From Auricularia sp. M13 (Eukaryota > Basidiomycota > Agaricomycetes > Auriculariales > Auriculariaceae), in assembly GCA_037042915.1 (NCBI GenBank), contig CM073200.1, forward strand, positions 2,848,832-2,912,831: DNA of 64,000 bases, read 5' to 3'. The notes below the pieces were generated by a model. It made no database searches. It worked only from the letters and a program-made list of their open reading frames with translations, and had not been told where the DNA came from. The position numbers and the translations under genes were made by a program. This document shows positions 36,117 to 46,150 of the stretch, piece after piece. Numbering within the stretch: the first letter of the stretch is position 1; every line of letters starts with the position of its first letter.

Positions 36117-36546
36117 CACGCAGACCCCTTTACGATACGCTTAGGCTGGACCAGTCGTGTAGCGCGTTTCAACCTCCTTTAGCAAAGCTGCTTTGAGGTC
36201 GAATCAAACGGCAGGGAATCATACCCCGAGAGCCTCCACTGCATAAAGCACCGTCAGGGGTGCTTCTGCTCATCCATGGCGGCGCCCGAACTTGTGCTGT
36301 CGTCGAAGGCTCAAAACTTCTTCGTGACTCTCGCAATCAGCTACCAATTTCGACAACCATTCCCTCAGGGAGAAGGAGCATGAAAAACTGTGCATTAAGA
36401 ACATTCGGTACAGACTTCGGTGAGGTCGTTTCCTCGTTAAGTTGTTGGGTCGTACATTCAAAGAAAATCAAAGGGCATAGTCGGCAGGCCATTTCGTGTT
36501 CATTGGGCTTCTTGTTTACCTTCACTTGCGTTGAATGGGCCGGGCT
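36117..36546. other. Intergenic
   Basis: Nothing supportable is seen. The stretch holds the 3' region of the GYG-rich minus-strand gene and upstream DNA of the small candidate. Confidence 0.4.
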
Positions 36547-38100
36547 CTACCAGCCGCCTGAGTAACCGTGACCAGAGTGGGCAGCGTAGCTGGAGCTTCC
36601 GCCGTATCCTTGACCGCCGCCGTATCCTTGACCGCCGCCGTATCCTGGACCGCCGCCGTAACCGGGGCCGCCCCCGCCCCCACCCCCACCTCTCTTCCAG
36701 AAGGACCCTTTGCCACGGGCACGACCTTTGCCTTTGCCGTGGTATGCTTCCTCGTCCTCCTCTTCTTCGTCCTCAGGTTCAGCGGCTGTGGTGGCTTGTC
36801 TCGGTCTGCTAGGTCCAGGCTCGAACCCCTGCTGGCGGAGCATTGGCAGCCATTCACGACGATGGATCTCTCTGGCAAAAGCAGCATCGGGCGAGTCTCC
36901 CAATTCGACCATGCTAACTGCATGTCCAGGATAGTAAGCAGACGGCGGGTCGAAAGCATACGGGGACGGCGACGCGTGCGCTCTGCTGCCTGGGGACGGC
37001 GTTGCCTCAGATCTGTTGCTGTTCTGGGAAGGAATGCTGCTGCTTCTATCAGAACTAGACCTTGACGATCGGGAAAAGAGTTTATTTTCGCCGATGGCAC
37101 TCAGAGAGAGGATATTCTTCTTGTGCCCCTTGCGCTGCGATTTGCCAGTTTCGTCCGTGGGATCGCGCTGCGGGGACTGCTGCTGTTGGAATTGCTGCTC
37201 CCTGCGGGCAGCTATCTGCTGCTGCAGCGACTGCGAAGGCACAGGGGGGCGTCTTGACATTTCGAGCGAAGAGCGAGTACCCCATTCTGAAACAGTACGT
37301 TGGCGAGGATACTCCGCTCCAGGAGCGCGCTGAGGAGCAGGGGTGTGCTGGGGAGAAGTGCGCTGGGGAGCAGGAGCGTGCTGGGGATCAGAAGTGCGCT
37401 GGGAAGCATGAGCGCGCTGGGCAGCCTCGGCCTGGTCCAACTTCCAGGTTACAGGCCGTGGTGGAAGTGGTTCCTGCGAAGGTGTTGGTAACTAGTAATG
37501 GCGCAGGTTCGGAAGACACACCCAAGGACTAGGGGGGCGTATATCGGACACTGAGGAGAACAATGAACACTGCCTCATCAGGGCCGGTAAAGCACGCACA
37601 TTCGAGTTCTTGAAGGATTTCTTCAACACGCTGTGGAATGACGACGCCTTCGGCCTGTGAGTCGCGCTTTTGAGAAGATCAGCTTCTGGTGGTCGACGAT
37701 GCAATGACAGTAACACATACCGTAAAAATCTCGGACCAATTTGTGAGCCTTTGCACTGCCGCGCGAAGCTCTGCATTGCTCAAAGGAGTGCGCAGCAAGG
37801 CCTGTTCCCTGTGAGGATGCTGTCAGTTACTATCCCAGACTCTCGACTGCACACGGACTTTTGAAGCAGTTTATAATGGCGATTATACATATGTGTCCCT
37901 CGCGCAGGCATACCCTTCTCATGGAGGAAGTACACCATCGCCCTCTCGACGGATTGAAGGACAAGAAGGCACAGCTCCATGTTCTGATTGCGTTCTGCAC
38001 GGTGTCGAACTGACATCCATCGTTGACCTATGATCAGCAGCCTTTTTCCAAACGGAATGCGGCGATTGGGATTACGGTTGGGGTCGTGTGGATCGCTCAT
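36547..38100 (-). CDS. GYG-rich protein of unknown function, 5' part unresolved
   Basis: Minus-strand gene with clear later exons: 37808-37721, 37654-37600, 37550-37522 and 37473-36547. A probable first exon starts at the ATG at 38100 (MSDPHDPNRNPNRRIPFGK). The join between the first exon and 37808 does not fit any simple donor, so at least one exon is missing from my model. The long last exon is Gln/Pro/Ser rich with SPWEPLPPRP early. It ends in a Gly-rich stretch of five or so GYGG units after KRG, preceded by a basic GKGKGRARGKG patch, a composition seen in RNA-binding or phase-separating proteins. No catalytic domain is recognised. Confidence 0.55.
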
Positions 38101-38111
38101 GGGAAAGAGTT

Positions 38112-38125
38112 GGGGGGGGGGGGGG
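38112..38125 (+). repeat. G homopolymer (14 nt)
   Basis: A run of 14 guanines just upstream of the minus-strand GYG-rich gene. Such runs are prone to length error in sequencing and to slippage. Confidence 0.9.
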
Positions 38126-38372
38126 AGGATTGAGGACGCCAAGGAAGCAGGACCGTATAAATGACTCCCATGGCCATTGTTTCTTCTCCGGGCCGTGGGT
38201 AGGTCACCAGATCTGACCGTGGGTCGGATATACCGCAATTGGTAAGTACCTAGGAGGGGAAACAACGAGCTGTCCGGGACATGTTGTCAACTTCCTGTCA
38301 TCGGCCAGTTCCGATTCTTCCACCGAGCACACTGTGTCCGACGTCCAGCCGCGGCCGCCCGTTTTGGCCACC

Positions 38373-39855
38373 ATGGCCCTCAGTGGCATCATGCATAGCG
38401 ACATCATGTGGCACGAACAATGCTGGGTTTTGCTCAACGGTTTCTTGAAGGACGCTGGCTATGAACTACGCGCTCGCTATCAGCCTGGTACGAGAACATA
38501 TTACCCACTGGTCTCTTGTCTGAATATCATAGTAGATTGGACTCCTTCATGGATAAAGCTCAAATACGCTTCCCCATTAACAAGCCAGTACGAAGATGGT
38601 CAACCTGCACTGGTATGCTCCCGACAGGCTGGTCTGAATTTTCCTCATCAATGCGACTTTCAGGTCCGTCTTATGGATGCCATTCGAGTGCATGACCGTT
38701 CACATGTCATGCTCAAAATGGTGGAAGCGGATAACGATCCTTCTGACCTACTCGCCCGTTTCCTTGAAAGCGAGCCTGGAATCAGTGACCCCCACAACCA
38801 TTGCCTGCCGCTGCTCGACATTCTGCGGCCCTCGCTCTACCCCAATCACGTTATCCTTGTCTATCCGTTCTGCATGGAGTGGAACATATGGCCATTTTCC
38901 AGGATCGGCGAAGCCATCGATTTCTTCACACAAATATTTGAGGTACGCTGAGCCACTAGATTTACGGTGTTGGTCTAACACGTACCCATTTATATAGGGC
39001 TTGGCCTTCTTGCACAAGCATAATATCGCCCACCTGTGCGTCGTATCAGCGCGCCTTTTTGGTGGTTTCTAATATCTAGTAGCGATGCTTCAAGTGGCAA
39101 CATCCTCATGGCGGGTGTTCATCTCTACAAGGAGCCTTTCCACCCAATGCGCCCTGCGACGGTACCAAACGGATTCAAGACGGCCCGGCACCTCGAGCGG
39201 TATCAGTCCGATTCGCCCATAAAGTATTACTATGCCGACTTTGAGACGTCTGTCCGCTTTAAATCGTTTGAGGCCAGAGAACCGATTTTGCGACAGCTCA
39301 GGCAGGACAAGACGGTCCCCGAGGAACAGACCCCAGACCGTAAACCTTGCGATCCCTTTGCGCTCGACGTATATTGTGTCGGCAACGTGATAGTCGAGCA
39401 CTGGTTGAAAGTGCGTATCTTACATCCGCATGAACGTTGCTCATCACATGCAGGCGTATCGAAACGTTGAGTTCATTCGCGCGCTGGCCATGGATATGAC
39501 CGCGACCGATCCTACCCAGCGGCCCTCAGCCGACGAGGTCTTGAGCCGTTTCCAGGCCATACGCGACTCACTGTCGGCAAAAGAGCTCGACAAACCTCTT
39601 GTACAAATACCTGAGTATCACTCTGCCCTGCTGCGGGGACATATTTGGCTTGCCGAGCGCAGGAAGAGAAAGAAGGCGCGTCAACAAGCCATCGCTGCTG
39701 CTGAACGAGCCGCTCGCAAACAGGAACAAGCGGGGAGACATTCAGCCATTTTGCACCGTCTTGAAGACCTACTCTCGAATATGTTTGTCCACCGCGACAA
39801 AACTTTCGAAGCATCCTCCACCCCTTCCGAAACATTACGCGAGTCGCAGGCGTGA
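38373..39855 (+). CDS. Atypical protein kinase-like protein
   Basis: Six exons (38373-38487, 38533-38612, 38664-38942, 38998-39035, 39080-39410 and 39454-39855) give 414 aa with consistent phases. The N-lobe has HVMLKMVEA, where Lys may be the ATP-contacting residue. The C-lobe has FLHKHNIAHLSDASSGNIL, a loop with Asp and Asn in kinase positions but without the usual HRD. YYADFETS is in the place of DFG. FALDVYCVGNVI and MTATDPTQRPSADEVL are typical of the kinase C-lobe. The C-terminus is a basic, Ala-rich helix. The altered loops suggest weak or no catalysis. Agaricomycetes have large families of such proteins. Confidence 0.75.
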
Positions 39856-40354
39856 TCGTTGGCCTCCAATCCGCCCCGCTTATTCTGCTTTGTTCCTTGC
39901 TCTCGCTGCAGTTCCCAAATTGTATCCGTTAGGTAGCAATCCGCGTCTTACTTGCTAAACCGTATGTGTTTTTTATCAGTGAGCGTGGTCAGCAACGCCG
40001 AGCTATTAGTAGTCTACTTGACCAGCCTCGTCGCGGCGCGGACTCGGAGTCCGTTTACATGTCTTCTTTTACCTCGACCATGATGCATAGCTGGAGGTGA
40101 ATTTATTCATGGGGGCGAGAGTGCGGAGTTCCACATGACGAACCTGGCTTGCTTCTGACTTGTCTTCGGACATCTTCGACATTCGTCGCAGCGCAATGGT
40201 ACTTGTCGTAGGCTGTCTTGCGATTCTAGGCTGTCAACTGGTCCCAAAGCTTCCGAGTTTGAGTCACCACTGAAACCGACGCCGTGACTTGTTGGAGCTC
40301 GTTTCCGAGACCTGCCTGCGCTTGCCACCTCCTCCTCCTACTTGCTTGCACACA
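39856..40354. other. Intergenic
   Basis: About 500 bp with no supported gene. The frame of the next gene is open upstream of its ATG, but only from a non-ATG codon. Confidence 0.45.
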
Positions 40355-41248
40355 ATGGCAACAGCTGGGACTCTGAACACAACGCTCTCTGCCAACACAG
40401 AGGCACCACAAATCACGCCGCCAGCCACCGTGAGCCAGTACTCCGCGCTCGCGCACCCGCCGGCGTCTGCGAGCCTCGGCCGCGTCTGCGACGTCGTCTC
40501 GCTCGACCTGCCCGTGCACGACACGCGCGGTGGCCACGTCCCCGCGCTGCTGCACATGCCGCCAGATTTCGCGCTCAACGCGACGAAGACGGCCGCGATC
40601 CTGCTCTCCGGCGCGGGCGGCGGCGTCATGGGCCCATCCGCCATGTACCTCAGCATGGCCGACAAGCTCGCGGCGCTCCGGAGCGCCATCCCCGCTATGC
40701 GACTCGACTACCGCTACCCGGCGCGCAATAGCTACTGTGTCGCGGACGTGCTGGCTGCTATGGACTACCTGCAAGCGAAGGCTGGCGTCCTGCGCTTCGT
40801 GCTCGTCGGATGGTCGTTTGGAGGCGCGCCCGTGTTCACCGTCGGAGGCCAGGATGCGCGTGTGTGCGGTTGTGCGACCATCGCGAGCCAGACGGCAGAG
40901 ACGGATGGTATCCGTCAGGTTGCTCAGCGCGGGGTGCCCGTGCTCTTGATGCACGGAACTGGCGACAAGACGCTCAGCCCGAGCTGTTCGCAAACCCTCT
41001 ACGACCTCTATGGCTCAGAGAAGGGCGAGCGAACCATCTTGCTATTTCCTAACGACGACCATGCCTTGACCAAATTCGCTGCGAAGGCGGAGGAAATGCT
41101 ATTGGAGTTCATCACCAAATGCGCTGGTGTGCACATCGGGCGAGAAGAACACTCGGAAGTGGTGGAGCGTGACCTACTGGAAGGTATAGACAAAATTGAG
41201 GCCATGACACAGGGTGGCGACCTCCGAGGTGGAGAGCAGCTTGAGTAG
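40355..41248 (+). CDS. Alpha/beta-hydrolase fold protein, intronless
   Basis: Single-exon gene of 297 aa. The fold is marked by an oxyanion-type AAILLSGAGGG segment near residue 75, the nucleophile elbow GWSFGG (Ser near residue 155), an acid in MHGTGDKTL and His in FPNDDHALT, so the triad looks complete. The size and order resemble KANL3/TEX30-like or dienelactone-hydrolase-like proteins. The substrate is unknown. No signal peptide is evident. The frame is open upstream, but the first ATG with good context is 40355. Confidence 0.8.
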   Translation: MATAGTLNTTLSANTEAPQITPPATVSQYSALAHPPASASLGRVCDVVSLDLPVHDTRGGHVPALLHMPPDFALNATKTAAILLSGAGGGVMGPSAMYLSMADKLAALRSAIPAMRLDYRYPARNSYCVADVLAAMDYLQAKAGVLRFVLVGWSFGGAPVFTVGGQDARVCGCATIASQTAETDGIRQVAQRGVPVLLMHGTGDKTLSPSCSQTLYDLYGSEKGERTILLFPNDDHALTKFAAKAEEMLLEFITKCAGVHIGREEHSEVVERDLLEGIDKIEAMTQGGDLRGGEQLE

Positions 41249-41436
41249 GCGGAGGCCATCCACAATGTGTATCGATATGAAACGTGTATCACTAGCTGTT
41301 ATAGAGAATTTCCCGCAGAATCGCAGTTCGCCCGTCAGAGTCACTCAGTCGGCAAGCAGAAAGCAAAAAAGTCTTGTAATAAGCTACAGCTACATTAATT
41401 CTGCCAAACCCTATCACGAGCAGCGCAAACGGTCCT

Positions 41437-43923
41437 CTACGGGTCCCAGTTCTTAACCTTCATCGTTCCTTCCAGCCTCAAGTTCTACAAAGAACAACAG
41501 ATCATCAGTCGCCAAACCAATTGAGAAGATACAGCGCAAAGAACGCACCTCATGCATCTTAAACGCATTGCGGAGCATGTGCGGCTCGTGGCCGGCGCCG
41601 CGCTTGAGGCATTCGTGCAGGCTCCGCTCGTAGTATTCCATGAGCTGGTCGCGGTAGTCCGGGTGCGCACACTTCTGGATGATCACCGGCGCGCGGTCGC
41701 GCGGGCACAGTCCGCGCACGTCCGCCAGACCCTGCTCCGTCACGACGACGTCCAAATCGTGCTCACTGTCCACCGCAGAATCAGTATTCCGGCTTCATAG
41801 GCGATGAGGGAGAGAGAAGGGGAGCTGCGACGCACGTCTGGTCCACGTGGCTCGCAAACGGCACGATGCACGAGATGCCCGTCGGGTCGCTCTTGGTCGG
41901 GCGCGCGCTGGGCGTGTGCATGATGCTAATCTTCGCGTTGCGCAGGAAGTCCGCAGACCCGCCGATACCGTTCAGCATGCGGGAGCCCATCGCCATCTGC
42001 ACGCGAAGCGAAACATCTGTTGTCAGCCAGGAAGAGGGGAGATGACGTGCGGCGTACCGTCGAGTTGGCGTGCGCGTACATGTCCACCTCCAGCGGCGTG
42101 TTCATCGCGATGACACCCAGACGGCGGATGATCTCCGGCGCGTTAGCGATCTGCTGGGGGCGGAGCAGGAGCTTGTTCTTGTAGCTATGCAAGGCACCGT
42201 TGAGCATTGTCATTCGTTCGAAGCGCGACGAAAGAAAGCATACCGATCCCAACCCTTGTAGAAACGCTCGAAACCGCCCGGCGAGAAGCGGATGGAGGTG
42301 GCCGTGGCGAACTCAAGCTTCTCGCTCTCGAAGAAATCAAGGAAGGTGTCCTGCAGCACCTCCGTCCATACTGTCAGGTTTTGGAACGGCCCGTCTGCGA
42401 GCCCGCCAATGACCGAGTTGGCAATCTGGATGATTGTGAACAGTCAGCCTACCATGTCACATCGGGGGTAAGCAAAGCGAGCGGAAAATATCATACGTTG
42501 CCAATGCCACTCTGCAGCGGCAGGAGGTTGGGCGGCAGGCGGCCGCTGTCGACCTCCTCCTGGAAGAACTGGATGAGGTGGCCCGCGATGGCAATTGAGT
42601 CCGGTGTCTCCGGCGCATTCTCCGTCGTGTTGTCCGGCTTGTCGCTCTCGACGATCGCAAACACGCGTTCTGGGTCGACGGAAATGTACGGCACGCCCAC
42701 GCGGTTCGACGGGTGCGTCACGAGCTACGTAGGAATGACCTTCTTCAGTCGCGTGCCATTGCATGACGGGAGAGCTCACGTAGGGTTGCCGATATGGCGG
42801 ATTGCGCGAGTGCACAATATCGTGCAGGCCCCTGCGTGCTAGTTGAGCTGGCAATGACAAGCGGCAGCATTATCGACGTACTCGAAGTTAGGAATTCGCG
42901 TGTTGACCTGCAAATTATGAGCACAAGATAGCACAGCGATGTTGTCGGCACACCTCTATGATCACCCGCTCTGCATGAGCAATGATTTCGGGTGCAGCGC
43001 CAACAGAAGCGCCTGAAGACATCTATGAATGCAAGGGAGCCGCTGAGCTGACATATGCTGACCAGGTATAATGCCACCGTCCTCGGTAATGGCGGTAGCT
43101 TCACTGCGCATTGGTCAACGTCGAGCAGACAGATACGGCTGGATTCGACGGACACTATAGCCCAGTCGAGTTTTCCCCGTGGGTTTCCAGGTCGCGGCTT
43201 CGTGTAATATCCATACTGCAAATCTTGCGGGAACATGCTCAAATGCTTGTCTACGAATCTAATGCGGCCTGGAACGAGGTCAGCTTTGCGCGCAAGGTCC
43301 AATAGTCATACGGACCTTCGTTAATGCCCTTCGAAATGTTCTTGCCGACCTGGTGCGGTGCGCGGCGGTCAATCATGTCGAGCTGTCGGTGTGTCAGATT
43401 GGCTTCACATCGCCCAAGACGACATTACGCACCTGAGCCCAACGATCCTCGACTTCGGGACCTGTCTGCACGTGACGTGTAAGAGCATGCTGGCCGTCGC
43501 CAGCGAGCACGTACCGAGGCGCCGACCTGGCACATGAGCTGGTCAGCCTGGGATCATCGAGCGCAGTGACGACAAACGCACGAAAAGATCGAACTTCATT
43601 TTCCCCTGCAGCCCCTCGCGCTCAACGTGGTCCGCAAGCGCGGTCGGGGTGAGCTTGGGGTAGCCGACGCCTGTGACGCGCAGCGTTCAGTGTCATTGGC
43701 GACGTTGAGCACGAGACGCGACGCGCACCGGTAAAGCCAGACCAGCCGATCTGGTCGCCATGCTTGAAGTGCGGGACGAGGTCCTCGGCCTTGGCAATCT
43801 TGCTGGATGTATGCAACGCCGTCAGCAACCGTGGGCGCCGTGGACGACGACGACGAGCAAGACTGACGGGAAGAAGGACGGGCGGCGGACGCGGGCCCGG
43901 AGCGCGGCGCTGACGCTAGCCAT
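41437..43923 (-). CDS. ACH1: Acetyl-CoA hydrolase / acetate CoA-transferase
   Basis: Minus-strand gene of about twelve exons, from the ATG at 43923 (exon 43923-43864, then 43798-43729) to the stop at 41437 (last exon 41484-41437). Blocks follow yeast ACH1 closely: [54 protein letters not shown]...VIIEV with the catalytic Glu, [64 protein letters not shown] and QGLADVRGL. The final exon ends [11 protein letters not shown]. The enzyme moves CoA between acetate and succinate in mitochondria, and the basic Arg/Ser N-terminus fits a transit peptide. Internal exon borders were not all resolved. Confidence 0.95.
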
Positions 43924-44453
43924 GGGCGAGGGAGAGGGCGAGGGCGGGGGTGGGGACTGTGGGGTCAAGAAGCGGAGGTCGGGAGCGCATACATATAGTT
44001 GGCGGGAGGCGGAGGCGGCTCCAATGTCTTCGGCATCCGCCACCGAACGCGGCCCCTATCCAGGCGCGTCTGGACCCGAAAGGCGTCCCGTCTGGACACA
44101 CCGCGCATGCTCCTCGCTCGGAAGTCCGACAGGCGTGCGATTATTCTTAGCGAACTAGGCTCATAGTATTTTTCTCTCTGCGAGCAGCTCGACGCTGTCC
44201 TCAGCGTCCTATAGTTTCTTTTCACGTGCTGGGTGCTGAACGGCCTCCCGCACACTGCAAAAGACACGGTTGTTGCTGAGATCCCACGTGTCAACAACAG
44301 AACCACCTATCGGAGCCAATCATATCGAGCGAACTTGGACTTCTTTCACAAATGTCCAAGTTCTGGGCCCGAAAAGCAGTAATCGCAGTTGCATGCATGC
44401 GTATACCAAGGCTTCTGAGGGCTTGGGAGATGGACAAGCTTTGCTGAGACTCC
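43924..44453. other. Intergenic, ACH1 promoter side
   Basis: Upstream DNA of ACH1 and 3' region of LysM gene B. I find no supported gene. Confidence 0.45.
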
Positions 44454-45196
44454 TCAAACATAGTCGCAGTACACGCTGTCCGGGAAGTCCTTGCAGCACT
44501 CGGCGGCATGCACGACGCACGAGTCGATGGTCGCGCAATACTGTCGATCGAATCGTGAGCATCGCAGAACCTCTGCGACAATTCCGATACCAATGCGCAC
44601 CTCCTGGCCCACGACAAGATCGCAGTTCGCGTCGACGTTATCGTTGTTCTGCACGAACTGGTCCTTGGAGAGATGGTATTGCGGCAGGAGATAGTCGCAG
44701 GTGGACTCTGTGGCAACCACCCAAGCCGCGCATGTCGGCGTATAGGCTGCAGAAAACGCGTAACTTCAGCTGATAGTGCGCATCGCAAGGGGGAAAGCGA
44801 GACGAACAACGCGTGCAGACTGAGGTACGATCAGGACCGGGGAAGGGAGCGCTGCCTTTGGCACAAGTGTCAGTCGTAGTGAAAATGTTCGGGGGAACGA
44901 GGGACCCGACGGACAGTCAATCCCCGGGTTGAGACGCTCGATGGTGTCAACCGTCGCCCCAGTATCTGCAGCAACTGATGCACAGGTTTCTCCAGGCCTA
45001 TTAAGATTTCAGCGCTCGGCGCCCTGAGGAGGCATAAAGCGTACTTCGCATTGTCAATCTCTGGATCAGCTTCCTCAGTGCAAACTTAAGACAAGAAAAT
45101 GAAGTGAGACTTGCCGACACATTGCTCCCTGGGCCCAAGGGCCACTACCAAGCCAAGAAGCGCGCTGAGAAGGGTAGCACGTCCCAGTATAAGCAT
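44454..45196 (-). CDS. Secreted LysM protein B (two LysM repeats)
   Basis: Six exons (45196-45115, 45060-45045, 44997-44915, 44855-44811, 44746-44601 and 44540-44454) give 152 aa. A signal peptide (LLSALLGLVVALG) leads into LysM 1 (KPGETCASVAADTGA, ERLNPGIDC) and LysM 2 (STCDYLLPQYHLSKDQF, NDNVDANCD). A Cys-rich tail has YCATIDSC and ECCKDFPDSVYC. Exons 3, 4 and 5 are exactly 83, 45 and 146 nt, as in LysM gene A, and every intron phase matches, so the two are paralogues. Exon 2 is a 16-nt microexon. The first intron seems to use a GC donor. Likely a chitin-binding secreted protein. Confidence 0.85.
45061..45114 (-). other. Putative GC-AG intron in LysM gene B
   Basis: The donor reads G|GCAAGT on the minus strand and the acceptor ATCCAG. 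It keeps the phase-1 position of the matching intron in LysM gene A. The GT at the next candidate site leads to a stop. Confidence 0.6.
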
Positions 45197-45637
45197 CTTG
45201 AGAGGAATCCCCGGATGACAGACAGCTCAAAGTTCGGTACACCCTGGCGTTTATATCCTGAGAACACCACGCCCGAAATGTATGCCGATCCGACGCAAAT
45301 GACAGGGCATACAAGCCCGGTTTGCATCGCCGTAGCCCGAGACGCGCCCGACGCCGTCGAGATGTCAGCAAAGCCGGGCGACCGTACGCATTAGGCAGGC
45401 AGGAATACGGCAATCGGCTATTCCAAGCAAGTCGAAGACACGAAAAATAGGCGCCATAACTAGAGATCACCATGAATATCGCCCGTTTCGTCGGAGAATG
45501 TGTGCTGACGCGGCAACTGACTGGCAAATTTGGTGCACCCGGCAGACTGGCCCAGAAACAATGGTCGTACCCCGCCGGCTCTGATGCAACGGTGGCCACA
45601 AAGACTAGTGGCTTTTTCCCAATCAATTGGCAAGGAC
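45197..45637. other. Host flank left of the nested transposon
   Basis: No supported gene. This is the host DNA into which the large element inserted. It ends at the 9-bp target duplication. Confidence 0.5.
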
Positions 45638-45646
45638 AGTGGCAGG
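45638..45646 (+). repeat. Target-site duplication, left copy (AGTGGCAGG)
   Basis: Nine bases directly repeated at 58575-58583, immediately outside the two 77-bp inverted repeats. Confidence 0.92.
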
Positions 45647-45723
45647 CATACTCCTACCCAGTGGACTTCGCACTGTTTGGCCCTGTTGTGACATCACGAA
45701 CGGGCCAAGTGCGAAGCACCACT
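45647..45723 (+). repeat. Left outer terminal inverted repeat (77 bp)
   Basis: Identical, in inverted orientation, to 58498-58574. It starts CATACTCCTACCC. It contains its own imperfect palindrome, with TTCGCAC...TGGCCC facing GGGCCA..GCGAA around a TGTGACATCA centre, so each end can form a hairpin. Confidence 0.93.
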
Positions 45724-45829
45724 CAAGGGGCATGCACGATAACGAGCGCTAATATCAGGTCACCCACCTGGGTCTCGCTGTTAGCCGTTTGTTTGGTGAT
45801 CGGGCCTCGAGGCGCTCGCTCGACCGGAC
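45724..45829 (+). repeat. Inner inverted-repeat arm, left (106 bp)
   Basis: Directly abuts the outer TIR. The first 82 bp are identical to the reverse complement of 51126-51207. The next 24 bp match with four differences, all transitions. A 13-bp tandem duplication (CGCCGACACAGCG) follows at about 45831-45856. Confidence 0.9.
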
Positions 45830-46150
45830 GCGCCGACACAGCGCGCCGACACAGCGTTGGCTGCAGTTTCACGCGTCATAAAAGCACGAATAGTGCACGA
45901 AAACCATGCTTCACCCAATATGACTCGATTTTCTGCCTGAAACGGTGCTGCCTCGTCGTGTTTTGAGTGCCATAACCGTGAGTAGCCTGCAGTCTGCTCC
46001 TGGCCGCAGCAACGGCCCACCCTTGTAGTTCAAGGCTCAGGAATAGTATATAAGGCCTCTGTGTGCTGCTTTATACGCTCAACAGGCCTCGATTTACTCT
46101 CGATCTTGGTGCTGCTCCTCTCCTGCCGAAGCTCTTGCATCCCGTCCTCT
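45830..46150 (+). other. Transposon 5' leader / transposase promoter
   Basis: About 320 bp between the inverted repeats and the transposase ATG, with a TATATAAGG-like box near 46047. I see no other gene. Confidence 0.5.
46046..46053 (+). promoter_or_regulatory. TATA-like box upstream of transposase gene
   Basis: An AT-rich TATATAAGG-like motif about 100 bp upstream of the ATG at 46151, a plausible core promoter position. Recognised by sequence only. Confidence 0.4.

Noticed and set aside
44291-44809. 172-codon minus-strand frame as a separate gene
   Set aside because: It overlaps LysM gene B, whose spliced model explains the same region better.
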